Below, piece by piece: positions 63,330 through 64,000 of a DNA stretch of 64,000 nucleotides. This DNA comes from Oxalobacteraceae bacterium. Lineage in GTDB: Bacteria; Pseudomonadota; Gammaproteobacteria; Burkholderiales; Burkholderiaceae_D. The stretch covers positions 62,001 to 126,000 of the forward strand of contig JABTBR010000006.1 of assembly GCA_013284265.1 (NCBI GenBank). The letters are read 5' to 3'. The notes under the pieces were generated by a model. That model was not told the DNA's origin. It worked only from the letters and a program-made list of their open reading frames with translations, and did not search any database. Made by a program: the position numbers and the translations under genes. Positions within the stretch are counted from its first letter, which is position 1. Each line of letters begins with the position of its first letter.

Positions 63330-64000
63330 ATGAACACTATGTTTTCCACACCGGCCCGCGCGGCATCCCTGTTCGCCGCCGTGGCCGGCATCTTTTGTGC
63401 GGCCCATGCCAGCGCCGCCGCGCCGCTGGCCAAATTCCAGGCGCCCGGTTTCTACCGCATGAGCCTGGGCGACTTCGAAGTGACGGCCCTGAGCGACGGC
63501 ACCGTGGTCCTGCCCGTCAACAAGCTGCTGAAGGCGGAACAGCCCAAGGTCGACAAGATGCTGGCCAAATCCTTCGTCAGCAGCCCGCTGGAAACTTCCG
63601 TCAACGCCTACCTGATCAATACCGGCAGCAAGCTGGTGCTGATCGACGCCGGCGCCGCCGCACTGTTCGGCCCCACGCTGGGCAAGCTGAGCGCCAGCCT
63701 GAAGGCGGCCGGTTACCAGCCCGAACAAGTTGACGAGGTCTACATCAGCCATCTGCATCCGGATCACGTGGGCGGCCTGCTGGCCGGCGAGCAAGCGGCT
63801 TTCCCGAACGCCATCGTGCGCGCCGACAAGCATGATGCCGATTTCTGGCTCAGTCAGGCCGAGATGGACAAGGCGCCAGCCGAGAGCAAAGGCTTCTTTC
63901 AGGGCGCCATGGGCGCGCTGGCGCCCTACCTCAAGGCCGATAAATTCCAACCCTTCACTGGCAACACCGAGCTGGTGCCGGGCGTAAAATCCTATGCCAG
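63330..64000 (+). CDS. Secreted metallo-beta-lactamase-fold hydrolase (3' partial)
   Basis: The frame is open at the window end (at least 223 residues). Signal peptide (AASLFAAVAGIFCAAHASA). Zinc motif HLHPDHVGG at residues 141-149 (His141, His143, Asp145, His146). ALSDGTVVLPVNKLL and VNAYLINTGSKLVLIDAG are typical of the MBL-fold hydrolases with quorum-quenching or lactonase relatives. The true substrate is unknown. It starts 70 bases after the fapF-like gene, and a small TTGTAG/CTACAA dyad lies just before it, so it may be a separate unit. Confidence 0.85.
   Translation, partial: MNTMFSTPARAASLFAAVAGIFCAAHASAAAPLAKFQAPGFYRMSLGDFEVTALSDGTVVLPVNKLLKAEQPKVDKMLAKSFVSSPLETSVNAYLINTGSKLVLIDAGAAALFGPTLGKLSASLKAAGYQPEQVDEVYISHLHPDHVGGLLAGEQAAFPNAIVRADKHDADFWLSQAEMDKAPAESKGFFQGAMGALAPYLKADKFQPFTGNTELVPGVKSYA

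Overview
The window is GC-rich, densely coding DNA from a Gram-negative bacterium. Gene content and style (urease operon with HupE/UreJ, hybrid kinases, many GSTs, Fap-like operon, intergenic palindromes of the 'GGGTCAGACCCC' kind) suggest a betaproteobacterium of the Oxalobacteraceae (Massilia/Duganella-like). This is an inference from gene families, not a proven placement. No rRNA, tRNA, CRISPR array or IS element was seen.

Layout. (1) 1-6177: a tightly packed operon, cut at the window start, with an SbnB-like 2,3-diaminopropionate enzyme, a haem-oxygenase-like iron oxygenase, an FAD/NAD(P)-binding protein, an alpha/beta-hydrolase that seems to lack its nucleophile, and a membrane transporter. 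It looks like the end of a small-molecule biosynthetic cluster. (2) 6223-11672: two GSTs, a MarR regulator divergent from a DoxX gene with two palindromic operators between them, a LysR regulator and a SulP transporter. (3) 11776-17937: three signalling genes (hybrid kinase, receiver-kinase, receiver-PAS-GGDEF-EAL), then a DUF885 secreted protein. (4) 20061-46086: an 18-gene operon for an extracellular contractile injection system (eCIS): sheath, tube, baseplate, spike, AAA+ ATPase, cap, and a DUF4157 protein that is the best cargo candidate. One baseplate protein carries an inserted PA14 domain. No tape-measure or classical tail fibre gene is visible. (5) 46286-49300: a Cache-type hybrid kinase. 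(6) 49439-55440: ureDABCEFG plus hupE/ureJ, preceded by a clear NtrC site and sigma-54 promoter. An intergenic palindromic repeat splits ureA from ureB, and related repeat copies follow the operon. (7) 55565-56185: an acyltransferase on the minus strand. (8) 56404-63259: a VpsR-type sigma-54 activator followed by a Fap-like functional-amyloid operon: Gly/Ala-rich secreted protein, two small secreted proteins with double-glycine motifs, a C39 peptidase and an outer-membrane barrel with a coiled-coil N-terminus. A dyad and a sigma-54 promoter lie between regulator and operon. (9) 63330-end: a metallo-beta-lactamase-fold protein, cut by the window end.

The two systems that most deserve attention are the eCIS and the sigma-54-controlled Fap-like operon, in which a C39 peptidase sits beside putative double-glycine substrates.
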